From Galbitalea sp036271795 (lineage in GTDB: Bacteria; Actinomycetota; Actinomycetes; Actinomycetales; Microbacteriaceae), in NCBI GenBank assembly GCA_036271795.1, contig DATAZY010000088.1, positions 13,437 to 77,436 on the forward strand: a stretch of 64,000 nt of DNA, read 5' to 3'. The notes beneath the pieces are model-generated. The model had not been told where the DNA came from and ran no database searches. It saw nothing but the letters and a program-made list of their open reading frames with translations. The first letter of the stretch is position 1. Every line of letters begins with the position of its first letter. This document shows positions 15,464 through 24,861 of the stretch, one piece after another. The position numbers and the translations under genes were made by a program.

Positions 15464-15927
15464 CTCGCCGGGGCAGTTCGGCCCTCAGTCGGCTTCGGCG
15501 CGACGAAGAGCACAAAAGCGTAGGCGAGGATTGCGATCCCGGTAACAATGCCCATCACTCGACCGTCGGGACCCGTCGGATCGTTGGCTGTAGCGGAACC
15601 TGCAATCCAGGCGAACAGGAGTGCGGCCGTCGCGATCGCGTTGAGGACGATCACGCGAGCTGCGCGCGTCTGGATGGCCCGCACCAGCGACATGATGCTG
15701 CCGAGAACGATCAGGCTTCCGAGGAGTGCTTGAATGATGAGGATGGCCGGGCCGTTCGCGACGACGATACCGAACGCAGGCAGTAGTCCAGCACCGTGAG
15801 CCGCCTTCGGTGTTGTCCCGAACAGGAACAAGCCAAATCCGTATTCGATCAGCAGGGCTGCGATGGTGGCGAAGGCGGTTCTGCGCAATCCGGCGATCCT
15901 CTTGTTTCGTTGATCGGTGCTGCTCAT
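15460..15927 (-). CDS. Small four-helix membrane protein
   Basis: The ATG at 15927 with AAGGAG upstream gives 155 residues. Four hydrophobic segments are visible, roughly at residues 15-35, 45-70, 90-110 and 120-143 (for example FGIVVANGPAILIIQALLGS and VTGIAILAYAFVLFVA). No family is recognised. It lies 23 bp behind the NAD(P)-binding gene on the same strand and is probably cotranscribed under the divergent TetR. Confidence 0.75.
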   Translation of the reverse strand: MSSTDQRNKRIAGLRRTAFATIAALLIEYGFGLFLFGTTPKAAHGAGLLPAFGIVVANGPAILIIQALLGSLIVLGSIMSLVRAIQTRAARVIVLNAIATAALLFAWIAGSATANDPTGPDGRVMGIVTGIAILAYAFVLFVAPKPTEGRTAPAS

Positions 15928-15950
15928 GACGATGCTCCTTAGGTCGATGA

Positions 15951-16574
15951 CTATTCGGTGATGAAGACGGCGTGGTCGACCCACGCGGGGGTAGTCAGAG
16001 AGTCGATGGCGGCCCGGCCGACGGTGTCGAAGCGAGTGTTGTAATGCCACCAGACGGCGCGGTCGATTCCGGCGCGATAAGTCCCGGTGCTCTCGCCCGC
16101 GATGAGTCGGGATGGCCGCAGCAGCGTCCACTGCACCGGCGCCGAACGGATAACGGTCTCCATCTCGCGGGTGTCCGAGAATGCGGAGCCGAAGAGCCGG
16201 GCGACGATCGGCTTGGCGATGTACCGGGACAGCGGGTCGTCGCCCTCGACGTACGCACCCGCGGCCGAGATCGCGATGAGTCGTGTGACCTTTGACGCGG
16301 ACATGGCAGCCACGAGTGCGACCGCCCCGTCGCGCAGGATGCTCGGGTCATCCGCTCCGGCGACGTGGCCGAGACAGGAGACGACGATGTCGCATCCCGC
16401 GATCGCAGCGGTGAGCGCGGCAACGTCCCGGGCATCCGCAACCCGCACTGTGGTCTCGGCGGGCGCACTTGCCGCGGTCCGCACCACCGCGACGACCTCG
16501 TGGCCGACGGCGAGCGCGTGGGCAACGGTTGTCTTGCCGGTTCTGCCGGAGGCGCCAATGACCGCAACACGCAT
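15951..16574 (-). CDS. NmrA/SDR-like NAD(P)-binding protein
   Basis: The ATG at 16574 (MRVAVIGASGRTGKTTVAHA) with AAGGTG upstream gives 207 residues; a TTG further up is not needed. The N-terminal GASGRTG dinucleotide motif, CDIVVSCLGHVAG, RLIAISAAGAYV and WTLLRPSRL are typical of atypical SDRs of the NAD(P)H-binding (NmrA/YwnB) type. The usual Tyr-xxx-Lys catalytic pair is not evident. It is divergent from a TetR gene with a shared operator and leads a two-gene unit with the membrane protein. Confidence 0.82.
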   Translation of the reverse strand: MRVAVIGASGRTGKTTVAHALAVGHEVVAVVRTAASAPAETTVRVADARDVAALTAAIAGCDIVVSCLGHVAGADDPSILRDGAVALVAAMSASKVTRLIAISAAGAYVEGDDPLSRYIAKPIVARLFGSAFSDTREMETVIRSAPVQWTLLRPSRLIAGESTGTYRAGIDRAVWWHYNTRFDTVGRAAIDSLTTPAWVDHAVFITE

Positions 16575-16595
16575 GAGGACACCTTTCAATCAACG

Positions 16596-16615
16596 GTTAG
16601 TAAACACTCACTAAC
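16596..16615. promoter_or_regulatory. Probable TetR operator
   Basis: GTTAGT (16596-16601) and ACTAAC (16610-16615) form an inverted repeat, GTTAGTAAACACTCACTAAC. The octamer TAGTAAAC recurs at 16621-16628, directly before the TetR start codon. The site is in the 54-bp gap between divergent genes, fitting joint repression by the TetR. Confidence 0.6.
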
Positions 16616-16628
16616 TAGGATAGTAAAC

Positions 16629-17258
16629 ATGCGTGCAGGGAGCGAAGTCAAGCCGGCCCGCGAGCGAATTCTCGACGCGGCAGCCATCGTCATGCGCGAG
16701 AAGGGCGTCGCGAACACCACAACCAAAGCGATTGCGGCCGCGGCCGGGTACTCAGAGGCAATGCTCTACAAGCATTTCGCCGACAAGCAGGAGTTGTTCC
16801 TGGTCCTCCTCAAGGAGCGCCTGCCCGTCGTGCGGCCGCGCCTCGCCGCTCCGGGCTGGGGCGACCTCGCCGCCAATCTCGCCGAAATCGTCGAACAGCT
16901 CATGAACTACTACGCGGACCTGTTCCCCATGTCGGTGTCGATCTTCAGCGCGCCGAAGCTCCTGGTTCAACACCGCGAGGGGATCGCCCGACACGGCGGA
17001 TTCGGTCCCGTCGGCCCGGTGCGGATGCTCGCCAACTACCTCGACGCGGAACGGGAAGCGGGCCGCATCCGTGAGAGTGCCAACACGACCGCCGCCGCCC
17101 AACTCCTCGTCGGGGTCGCGTTCCACCAGGGATTTCTCGCCGCCTACGAGGGCGGTACCTCGGTGGAGGGTGCGAACGGGCTCGCACTAGCCGCGGTCGC
17201 GACGGTGCTTCCCGGTCTGGTCGCGTCTTCCGACGATCGCAAAGTCGATATCGAGTAG
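16629..17258 (+). CDS. TetR/AcrR-family transcriptional regulator
   Basis: The 209-residue product begins MRAGSEVKPARERILDAAAI. The TetR HTH is clear at about residues 15-50: MREKGVANTTTKAIAAAAGY, then SEAMLYKHFADKQELFLVLL. The C-terminal ligand domain is not specific. It is divergent from the NmrA-like gene, with an operator between, and so probably represses both. A longer upstream reading overlaps that gene and is rejected. Confidence 0.88.
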   Translation: MRAGSEVKPARERILDAAAIVMREKGVANTTTKAIAAAAGYSEAMLYKHFADKQELFLVLLKERLPVVRPRLAAPGWGDLAANLAEIVEQLMNYYADLFPMSVSIFSAPKLLVQHREGIARHGGFGPVGPVRMLANYLDAEREAGRIRESANTTAAAQLLVGVAFHQGFLAAYEGGTSVEGANGLALAAVATVLPGLVASSDDRKVDIE

Positions 17259-17339
17259 CTCGCACGGCCTGGTGGGCCTCAACAACCGGGGTGGCGCACC
17301 AAACACCGACTTTGCGATGGGTGGAGGCGATGGACGTAG

Positions 17340-18314
17340 TTAGTCGGCACCCTTGATGATGATCGACTCTGTGAGCGCACCCTCCGCGGACGGACGGTAG
17401 ACGTCCGGTTCCAGATAGATCACGCGCGCGATGGGAACGGCCTCGCGGATGCTCGCCTCGACCGCGTCAATCGCGGAAGCGACATCCGCAAGCTTCTTCG
17501 TTCGGGCGAAAGCGACCTTGGCTCCGACCAGCAACTCGTCGGGGCCGAGATAGAGAGTCTTGATGTGGATGAGCGCCTCGACGTCCTTGTGCGCATTGAT
17601 GGCATCCCTAATGGCGGTGAGGTCCGCCGGTGACGCGCCCTCGCCGACCAGGAGGCTCTTCGTCTCGACTCCGAGCACCACCGCCACGAGGACGAGAAGG
17701 GTGCCGATGCACAGCGTCGAGATGCCGTCGAACACGCCATTGCCGGTGATGATCGTTAGTCCAACGCCGAAGAACGCGAGGGTAAGACCGATCAGGGCCG
17801 CGAAATCTTCGAGCAGAACGATAGGCAGCTCCGGCGCCTTGGCGTGACGGATGAACGCGGGCAGCGAGTCCTTGCCGCGGGTGTGCCGCGACTCGCGAAT
17901 GGCCGTACGGAACGAGAACGCCTCAAGCCCGATTGACACCACCAACACGACCACGGGGATCCATGGGTTCTCGAGCGGGCGCGGGCTGGTCAGCTTCTGG
18001 ATGCCTTCCCAGATCGAGAACACGCCGCCAACGGAGAACAGGATGATCGAGACGACGAACGCGAAGACGAATCGTTCTCGCCCGTAGCCGAACGGATGCG
18101 TCTCGTCCGCCTGCTTGCGGGATTTGCGCCCGCCCAGCAGCAGCAGACCCTGGTTGCCGGTGTCGGCGAGCGAATGGACGCTCTCCGCGAGCATCGAGCT
18201 TGAGCCGGAGAACAGGAACGCAATGAACTTGACGATCGCGATGCCGACGTTGGCCAGAAGCGCTGCGACGATTGCGCGGTTGCCGCCCGGCCGGACATCG
18301 GAAGCGCTAGTCAT
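17340..18314 (-). CDS. Cation diffusion facilitator family transporter
   Basis: The 324-residue product has six membrane segments and a C-terminal cytoplasmic domain. The first metal site is HxxxD in ESVHSLADTGNQ (about residues 45-56). The second half-site reads LLEDFAALIGL, with one Asp but no matching His, as in SLC30A9-like CDF proteins. It presumably exports Zn, Mn or Fe in exchange for protons. It is divergent from proC by 23 bp. Metal specificity cannot be assigned. Confidence 0.88.
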   Translation of the reverse strand: MTSASDVRPGGNRAIVAALLANVGIAIVKFIAFLFSGSSSMLAESVHSLADTGNQGLLLLGGRKSRKQADETHPFGYGRERFVFAFVVSIILFSVGGVFSIWEGIQKLTSPRPLENPWIPVVVLVVSIGLEAFSFRTAIRESRHTRGKDSLPAFIRHAKAPELPIVLLEDFAALIGLTLAFFGVGLTIITGNGVFDGISTLCIGTLLVLVAVVLGVETKSLLVGEGASPADLTAIRDAINAHKDVEALIHIKTLYLGPDELLVGAKVAFARTKKLADVASAIDAVEASIREAVPIARVIYLEPDVYRPSAEGALTESIIIKGAD

Positions 18315-18337
18315 CCCCTAATCCTAGGATGGGCCTC

Positions 18338-19162
18338 ATGGTTAGCCTCCCCTCCATCGCAATCCTCGGCACCGGTTCGATGGGCGGCGCCATCCTCGCA
18401 GGTCTGACCGCGCCATCGGTGTCGGTCGCTGGTCGAATCAAGGTCACCAACCGGACTATCGAAAAGGCCCGGCCGCTGAGTTCCGCTGCCGTTGAGTCGT
18501 TCGCTCTCGCCGAAACTCCGGATGCGAACCGCCTCGCGGTGGCCGACACGAAGCTGGTGATCGTCGGGGTGAAACCCGCGATGGTCGCCGATCTGCTCCG
18601 CGAGATCTCAGATGCGCTCGAGCCGGACGCCATCGTCGTCAGTGTGGCGGCGGCGGTCACGACGGCAACAATGGAATCCATCGTGTCGGGCAGCGTCCTG
18701 CGGGCCATGCCCAATACTCCGGCCGTCGTTGGGCGCGCGGTCACCGGCCTGGCGGCGGGCAGCCGAGCGACCGGCGATGACATCGCGCTCGGCCGCACAC
18801 TGTTCGAAACCGTCGGGACGGTGCTCGAGGTGCCAGAGGACAAGATCGACGCGCTGAGCACCATCAGCGGATCTGGCCCCGCCTACGTCTTCTACTTCAT
18901 CGAGGAATTGACCAGAACAGCGATCGACCTGGGCTTCACGCCAGAGGAGGCCGCAATCATGGTCAACGGGACATTCCTCGGAGCCGCGGAATTACTGGTC
19001 TCGAGCGGCGTCGACCCCGACGAACTGCGCCGTCGGGTGACCAGCCCGAAAGGCACGACCGAGCGTGCGATCGGCGTCCTTCAGGCGGCGGATCTCAAGG
19101 AACTGTTCGACCGCGCAACCGCCGCAGCGCGCGCGCGCGCGAAGGAGCTCGCCGCCGGGTGA
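18338..19162 (+). CDS. proC: Pyrroline-5-carboxylate reductase
   Basis: The enzyme makes proline from pyrroline-5-carboxylate with NAD(P)H. The Rossmann motif AILGTGSMGGAILAGL opens the protein, and the family signature is in DALSTISGSGPAYVFYFIEE and GGVT-like RRVTSPKGTTERAI. I prefer the ATG at 18338 (AGGA 9 bases upstream); an ATG at 18329 would add three residues. About 274 residues, the usual length. It is divergent from the CDF gene. Confidence 0.93.
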   Translation: MVSLPSIAILGTGSMGGAILAGLTAPSVSVAGRIKVTNRTIEKARPLSSAAVESFALAETPDANRLAVADTKLVIVGVKPAMVADLLREISDALEPDAIVVSVAAAVTTATMESIVSGSVLRAMPNTPAVVGRAVTGLAAGSRATGDDIALGRTLFETVGTVLEVPEDKIDALSTISGSGPAYVFYFIEELTRTAIDLGFTPEEAAIMVNGTFLGAAELLVSSGVDPDELRRRVTSPKGTTERAIGVLQAADLKELFDRATAAARARAKELAAG

Positions 19163-19288
19163 AACGCTCGACCCGGTGTCCCGCCAACGGGCGGTAGACG
19201 AGAACTCACTTCTGCCCCTATATTTACGATTTAGCACTCCAGTAACACCGCACTGGGGCACACGTCTTCACACCGAGGGGCAAACGCA

Positions 19289-19480
19289 ATGGCTGATCTG
19301 TCAGGCGTGCGATTCCTCACGGTCGGTGAAGTGGCCGAGATGATGCGTGTCTCCAACATGACGGTGTACCGGCTGGTGCATTCCGGGGAGCTTCCCGCTG
19401 TGCGATTCGGACGTTCGTTCCGCATCCCCGAGTCGGCGGTCGAGGCAGCCATTGAAACACCCGACTCCCGCGTGGGGTAA
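19289..19480 (+). CDS. BldC/excisionase-like small MerR-type HTH protein
   Basis: The 63-residue product is a single helix-turn-helix: FLTVGEVAEMMRVSNMTVYR, then LVHSGELPAVRFGRSFRIPE. It matches the BldC/excisionase family of small DNA-binding proteins common in actinobacteria. GAGGGG precedes the ATG. It is 116 bp ahead of the bS22 gene, a neighbourhood I expect in Micrococcales. No phage genes are nearby, so a true excisionase role is unlikely. Confidence 0.85.
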   Translation: MADLSGVRFLTVGEVAEMMRVSNMTVYRLVHSGELPAVRFGRSFRIPESAVEAAIETPDSRVG

Positions 19481-19596
19481 AGTGCAGTGTTGGCTTAACG
19501 CCAGTTTGTGTCTTCCGCGGTTCTGATCGGACCGGTGGGTCCGTGTCCATTAAGTGCGTGTCCAATTAGGGCGCATTCAGTTCAGCGAGGTGATTT

Positions 19597-19695
19597 ATGG
19601 GTTCCGTCATTAAGAAGCGCCGCAAGCGCATGGCAAAAAAGAAGCACCGCAAGCTGCTCCGCAAGACGCGTCACCAGCGTCGTAACAAGAAGTAA
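19597..19695 (+). CDS. Small ribosomal protein bS22 (AURKAIP1/COX24 domain)
   Basis: The ATG at 19597 gives only 32 residues, MGSVIKKRRKRMAKKKHRKL and on, of which about two thirds are Lys or Arg. It matches the very short actinobacterial protein related to mitochondrial mS38 (AURKAIP1/COX24), seen as bS22 in mycobacterial small-subunit structures. AGCGAGG lies upstream at correct spacing. A small GGACC/GGTCC hairpin is in its leader. It is easily missed because of its size. Confidence 0.92.
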   Translation: MGSVIKKRRKRMAKKKHRKLLRKTRHQRRNKK

Positions 19696-19721
19696 ACGCG
19701 ACGCAGGTTGAGAATTGAGAA

Positions 19722-20531
19722 CTAAGCGCTGGGCTTTTCCGCCCGGCGCTTCTTCTTTTCTGTCGCTGGCTTCACTGCCGCGGTCGATGCCTTCGCTTCT
19801 CTCTGCACTCGCTTCTGCGCTTCCTTGATGCTCGCTCGCTTGAGCTCGAGGATGGGCCAGCCGAGCCGCTTCGCGTGCTTGGCGAGCCGGGAATCCGGAT
19901 TCACGACGACCCGGTTGCCGACCAGGCTGAGCAGCGGGATGTCGTTGCGCGAATCCGAGTACGCCCAGCAGTCCGCGAGTGTCGCGCCGAGCCGAGTGGT
20001 GAGGTCGCGGGCGGCGACCGCCTTCGCTTCACCGTGCAGCACCTCACCGGCGAAGCTTCCCTCGAAGACGCCGTCCTCTGTCACGAATTCCGTACCCAGC
20101 GCGCCGGTCAGTCCGAGACGCTCGGCTATGACGCCTCCGACGATTCGTGGCGTCGCGCTTATTAGCCAGACCTGGTGACCCTTCGCGAGATGCTCGCGGG
20201 CCAGGCCAACGGTCTCCGGCCAGAGGCGGTGTTCGATGTCGCGCTCGAAGATCTCGTTCGCGATCTCGCGAAGCTCGGCCTCCGTGTGTCCGCCGATGAT
20301 TTGAACCGCGCGGTTCTTGATCGATCCCAGCTGGCGGTTGTTCTCACCGATAAACAGGAACGTTGCCTGGTGCCAGCCGAATTTGATGATTTCGCGCGCC
20401 TTGATGATGTGGGCACGACGGGCAGCTTTGGCCATGTGGTACATGCTCGCGCCGCGCAACAGCGTGTTGTCGACATCGAAGAAAGCGACGATGGGGGCGT
20501 CGATCGCTTCGGTCGACTCGGTCGCGGGCAT
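19722..20531 (-). CDS. HAD-IB family phosphatase (SerB-like)
   Basis: The 269-residue product has HAD motif I FFDVDNTLLRG (about residues 17-27), motif II in VWLISATPRIVGG, and motif IV in AYSDSRNDIPLL. The family includes phosphoserine phosphatase-like enzymes and the LPLAT-associated phosphatases. The C-terminus is a Lys/Ala-rich tail (KASTAAVKPATEKKKRRAEK). The substrate is not known. It is convergent with bS22. Confidence 0.88.
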   Translation of the reverse strand: MPATESTEAIDAPIVAFFDVDNTLLRGASMYHMAKAARRAHIIKAREIIKFGWHQATFLFIGENNRQLGSIKNRAVQIIGGHTEAELREIANEIFERDIEHRLWPETVGLAREHLAKGHQVWLISATPRIVGGVIAERLGLTGALGTEFVTEDGVFEGSFAGEVLHGEAKAVAARDLTTRLGATLADCWAYSDSRNDIPLLSLVGNRVVVNPDSRLAKHAKRLGWPILELKRASIKEAQKRVQREAKASTAAVKPATEKKKRRAEKPSA

Positions 20532-20592
20532 CCAAACAGTCTAGGCAGCCTTCCGTGGGCCGGTCGCTGCCCCGCCGCTTAGGCTGGGCGGT

Positions 20593-20850
20593 GTGAGTAC
20601 GATCGCGACCGTCACGCTGGTGACGAAACCGGGCTGTCACCTGTGTGACGCCGCTCGCGAGATCGTCGTCGATGTCGTCTCGGACACGGCGGGCGCGGAA
20701 TTTGTCGAGAGGTCAATCCTTGACGACGCGGAACTCTTCGACCGGTTCGTCGAGGAGATCCCGGTCGTGCTCATCAACGACAGGGTTCACAACATCTGGC
20801 GCGTCGATGCCGACCGGCTGCGCGCCGCCCTACAGGAGGTCACCGGATGA
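20593..20850 (+). CDS. Glutaredoxin-family thioredoxin-fold protein
   Basis: The 85-residue product starts with GTG and has the redox site KPGCHLCDAA (CxxC, about residues 14-17) and the cis-Pro region EEIPVVLINDRV. This is the DUF836/glutaredoxin-like type common in actinobacteria. It overlaps the Dabb gene by 4 bp (ATGA). Its partner is unknown. Confidence 0.88.
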   Translation: MSTIATVTLVTKPGCHLCDAAREIVVDVVSDTAGAEFVERSILDDAELFDRFVEEIPVVLINDRVHNIWRVDADRLRAALQEVTG

Positions 20851-21146
20851 TCAGGCACATCGTCGCGTGGAAGCTCAGAGCCGAGGATGCGGATAGCAAG
20901 GCCGCCGCATTCGACGAGCTTGCCCAGGGATTCGGGCCGCTGCCCGCCAGGATTCCGCAGATCAAGACCATGCATCTGGGGCGTGATCTCGGTGAAACGT
21001 CCAGCAACTGGGACGTCGTGCTGATCATGGACTTCGAGACCACAGCCGACGTCGAGGCCTACCAGGCGCATCCGGATCACCAGCCGGTCAGGACAACCGT
21101 TCGTCGCCTCACAGGCGAGCGGATGGCGGTCGACTTCGAACTGTAG
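20847..21146 (+). CDS. Dabb (stress-responsive A/B barrel) domain protein
   Basis: The 99-residue product has the typical start MIRHIVAWKLR and later VLIMDFETTADVEAYQAHPD and H, the ferredoxin-like dimeric A/B barrel pattern. The function is not known for most members. It is coupled by a 4-bp overlap to the glutaredoxin-like gene. Confidence 0.87.
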   Translation: MIRHIVAWKLRAEDADSKAAAFDELAQGFGPLPARIPQIKTMHLGRDLGETSSNWDVVLIMDFETTADVEAYQAHPDHQPVRTTVRRLTGERMAVDFEL

Positions 21147-21161
21147 TTTTCGAGAACTGGG

Positions 21162-21404
21162 CTAGCTGTCGAGCCAGGAATCGAGTTCTGTCCATTCGCT
21201 GGTCCTGCCCAGCCTCGTGAGCGCGGGACCCAGGTCCATATCGGTGAAGGATGTCGTCGCCGAGTTGGAGACGTAGCCGGCGGTGTCCTCGTTGTAGCGG
21301 GCTTCCCAGTCCTCGCCCGAGAACGAGCTTTGCTTTACCACGGGAATTGATGCAGTGAAAAGGGAGTGGTCCCACTCCGCGTCGAATTCCACGTCGTCGT
21401 CCAT
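21162..21404 (-). CDS. Small acidic hypothetical protein
   Basis: An 80-residue product, MDDDVEFDAEWDHSLFTASI and on, rich in Asp, Glu, Ser and Trp. The start has an excellent AGGAGG at 7-base spacing, which supports translation. No family is recognised, and no signal peptide or membrane segment is present. It is convergent with the Dabb gene. The 138 bp between it and aspS contain short GC hairpins (such as CCCCTTTGGGG near 21484) and nothing else I can assign. Confidence 0.6.
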   Translation of the reverse strand: MDDDVEFDAEWDHSLFTASIPVVKQSSFSGEDWEARYNEDTAGYVSNSATTSFTDMDLGPALTRLGRTSEWTELDSWLDS

Positions 21405-21542
21405 TCGGGTTCCTCCTGCGCGGCGCCTCTAATCCGCGGGTCTCTTCAGACCGTACGCCCCCGAAGCATCGGGTGTCACGTAACCCCTTTGGGGGCCATA
21501 GAACGTTCTGGCTGTCCGCACCGGTGTACCCCGGCCGGGAAA

Positions 21543-22853
<1,311 letters not shown>

Positions 22854-22895
22854 GATCCAGCAGTTTACCCAGCTACCGCCGCGTAAACTTCTGGG

Positions 22896-23531
22896 GTGCC
22901 AGCGTCCCTCATCCATCTCGTGAGACACGGTGAGGTGTTCAACCCCGACCACGTGCTCTACGGCCGCATCCCCGGCTTCGGGTTGAGCGACCTGGGCAAG
23001 CTCATGGCGCAGGAGTCCGCGGACTCGAAGATCGGGCATCCGATCACCCGTCTCTATGCCAGCCCGCTGCAGCGGACCCAGGAATCTGCGGCGCCGTGGT
23101 CCAAGAATTTCGGCCTCGACATCATCACTGACGAGCGCCTAATCGAGCCGTGGAACGACTTCGAGGGTACGGCCGGTTTCGGTGCGAAGGTGCTGCGCAA
23201 CCCGCGTTTCTGGCCCAAGCTGCGCAACCCGTTCAAGCCCAGTTGGGGCGAGCCGTACGTTTCGATAGTCGCCCGGATGCTCTCGGTGATCGAGGATGCC
23301 TGGAACTCGACCGAATCCGGCGAGGTCGCGCTGGTGAGCCACCAGCTCCCGATCTGGATGGTGCATCGCGAGCTCGCGGGCGAGCGGCTCTTCCACGATC
23401 CGCGGAAACGGCGGTGTGCGTTGTCGTCGATTACTTCCGTCGCCCGGGACGGCGATCACTTCGTCGAGGTCGACTATCAGGATCCTGCGGCAGCATTGCA
23501 GTCATCCGCCATCGACCTGGGAGCCGTGTGA
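22896..23531 (+). CDS. Histidine phosphatase (phosphoglycerate-mutase-like) family protein
   Basis: The 211-residue product has the catalytic LVRHGEVFNP (RHG, about residues 9-11), YASPLQRTQESA, and the second His in ALVSHQLPIWM. It starts with GTG and overlaps the TlpA gene by 4 bp (GTGA), leading the cytochrome c maturation operon. This placement is common in actinobacteria, but its task there is not known. Confidence 0.88.
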   Translation: MPASLIHLVRHGEVFNPDHVLYGRIPGFGLSDLGKLMAQESADSKIGHPITRLYASPLQRTQESAAPWSKNFGLDIITDERLIEPWNDFEGTAGFGAKVLRNPRFWPKLRNPFKPSWGEPYVSIVARMLSVIEDAWNSTESGEVALVSHQLPIWMVHRELAGERLFHDPRKRRCALSSITSVARDGDHFVEVDYQDPAAALQSSAIDLGAV

Positions 23532-24112
23532 ATACTCGACGCATCGCCACGGCCGCAATTGTCGCGGCGCTCGCGATCGGCGCGCTCGCGGGATGCACGG
23601 AGACCCCGTCATTCGGAGGCGGCAGCACCGGCTACGTTTCTGGCGCCGGCGTGTACAAGGAGATAGCCGTCGCCGACCGTAAGCCCGCACTGAGCTTCAC
23701 GTCGACGCTCGACTCCGGAGCGACTGTGACGAGCGCGCAGCTTCTCGGCACGGTACACGTGCTCAACTTCTGGTACGCCGGCTGCGGTCCGTGCCGGGTC
23801 GAGGCGCCCAACATGGAGAAGGCGTACAAGCACTACAAGGGGTCCGTTCCCTTTTACGGCGTGGATGTCTACGACCAGGCGGCGACTGCGCTCACCTTCG
23901 AGTCGACGCACAAGGTGACCTACCCGTCGATGATCGACACCAACACGACGGCGGTGCAGTACGCCTACTCCGCGTACGTGTCGCCCGACTCCGTGCCGAC
24001 TACGCTGGTGATCGACAAGCACGGCCGGGTCGCGGCTCGAGTAACCGGCGAGGTCGAGGATCCGACCATCCTGACCGCAATCATCGATCGCGTGATCGCG
24101 CAGGGACAGTAG
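23528..24112 (+). CDS. TlpA/ResA-like thiol-disulfide lipoprotein
   Basis: The GTG at 23528 gives 194 residues. A lipobox, GALAGC (Cys about residue 23), marks an outer-face lipoprotein. The thioredoxin fold carries WYAGCGPCRVE (CxxC). It is expected to reduce apocytochrome c haem-binding cysteines using electrons passed by the next gene product, CcdA. It overlaps the phosphatase gene and is 2 bp ahead of ccdA. Confidence 0.92.
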   Translation: MNTRRIATAAIVAALAIGALAGCTETPSFGGGSTGYVSGAGVYKEIAVADRKPALSFTSTLDSGATVTSAQLLGTVHVLNFWYAGCGPCRVEAPNMEKAYKHYKGSVPFYGVDVYDQAATALTFESTHKVTYPSMIDTNTTAVQYAYSAYVSPDSVPTTLVIDKHGRVAARVTGEVEDPTILTAIIDRVIAQGQ

Positions 24113-24114
24113 GC

Positions 24115-24861
24115 GTGGGCTCCATCGGATCGATCATCCTGAGCGGCAACCTGCTGCTCGCCCTGGCGATTGCGATTGCCGCGGGCATTGTTGCGTTCGC
24201 GTCGCCCTGCGTTCTTCCGCTTGTGCCCGGCTACCTCGGCTACGTTGGCGGGTTCACCTCGGAGGCCGACCGCCCGCGTCGCGGTCGACTGATCGCCGGC
24301 GTCGCTCTCTTCGTTCTCGGCTTCACTGTTGTGTTCATTGCGTATAACTGGGTGCTCGGCGGGGCCGGATTCCTTCTCAAGTCCCACCTGGACCTGATCA
24401 CCCGGATCGCCGGGGTACTGGTCATCATCATGGGTCTCGTCTTCATCGGCCAGTTCTCGTTCCTGCAGCGAACGATCAAACCGAGCTGGACCGCGGCGAC
24501 TGGACTTGCCGGAGCCCCGCTTCTCGGCATCGTCTTCGGCCTCGGCTGGACCCCGTGCATCGGTCCGACCCTTTCCGCCGTGCTCTCCCTCTCCGCCAGC
24601 AGCGGCAGTCCCTGGCGCGGTGCCGTGCTCGGTTTCGCGTTCTCGCTCGGTCTCGGCATCCCGTTCCTGCTCGTCGCCCTCGGTCTCAATTGGGTCACCG
24701 GGTCGATGGCATTCCTGAAGCGCCACATCCGGGTCGTCAACCTCATCGGAGGAGCGTTGCTCGTCGCGGTCGGTGTCCTGATGGTGACGGGCGTCTGGCA
24801 GTTGGTCATGTCTCAGCTTGGATCGGCGGTGAACAGTGGCTTCGGACAAACGGTCCTCTGA
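24115..24861 (+). CDS. CcdA-type cytochrome c biogenesis membrane protein
   Basis: The GTG at 24115 gives 248 residues with six membrane segments. The paired Pro/Cys motifs FASPCVLPLVPGYL and GWTPCIGPTLSAV hold the redox cysteines that carry electrons from cytoplasmic thioredoxin to the TlpA protein. It overlaps the ResB gene by 26 bp. Confidence 0.93.
   Translation: MGSIGSIILSGNLLLALAIAIAAGIVAFASPCVLPLVPGYLGYVGGFTSEADRPRRGRLIAGVALFVLGFTVVFIAYNWVLGGAGFLLKSHLDLITRIAGVLVIIMGLVFIGQFSFLQRTIKPSWTAATGLAGAPLLGIVFGLGWTPCIGPTLSAVLSLSASSGSPWRGAVLGFAFSLGLGIPFLLVALGLNWVTGSMAFLKRHIRVVNLIGGALLVAVGVLMVTGVWQLVMSQLGSAVNSGFGQTVL

Noticed and set aside
19289..19480. Phage excisionase marking an integrated element
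   Set aside because: The protein is the BldC-like type. No integrase, attachment repeat or tRNA junction lies nearby, and the flanking genes are housekeeping.
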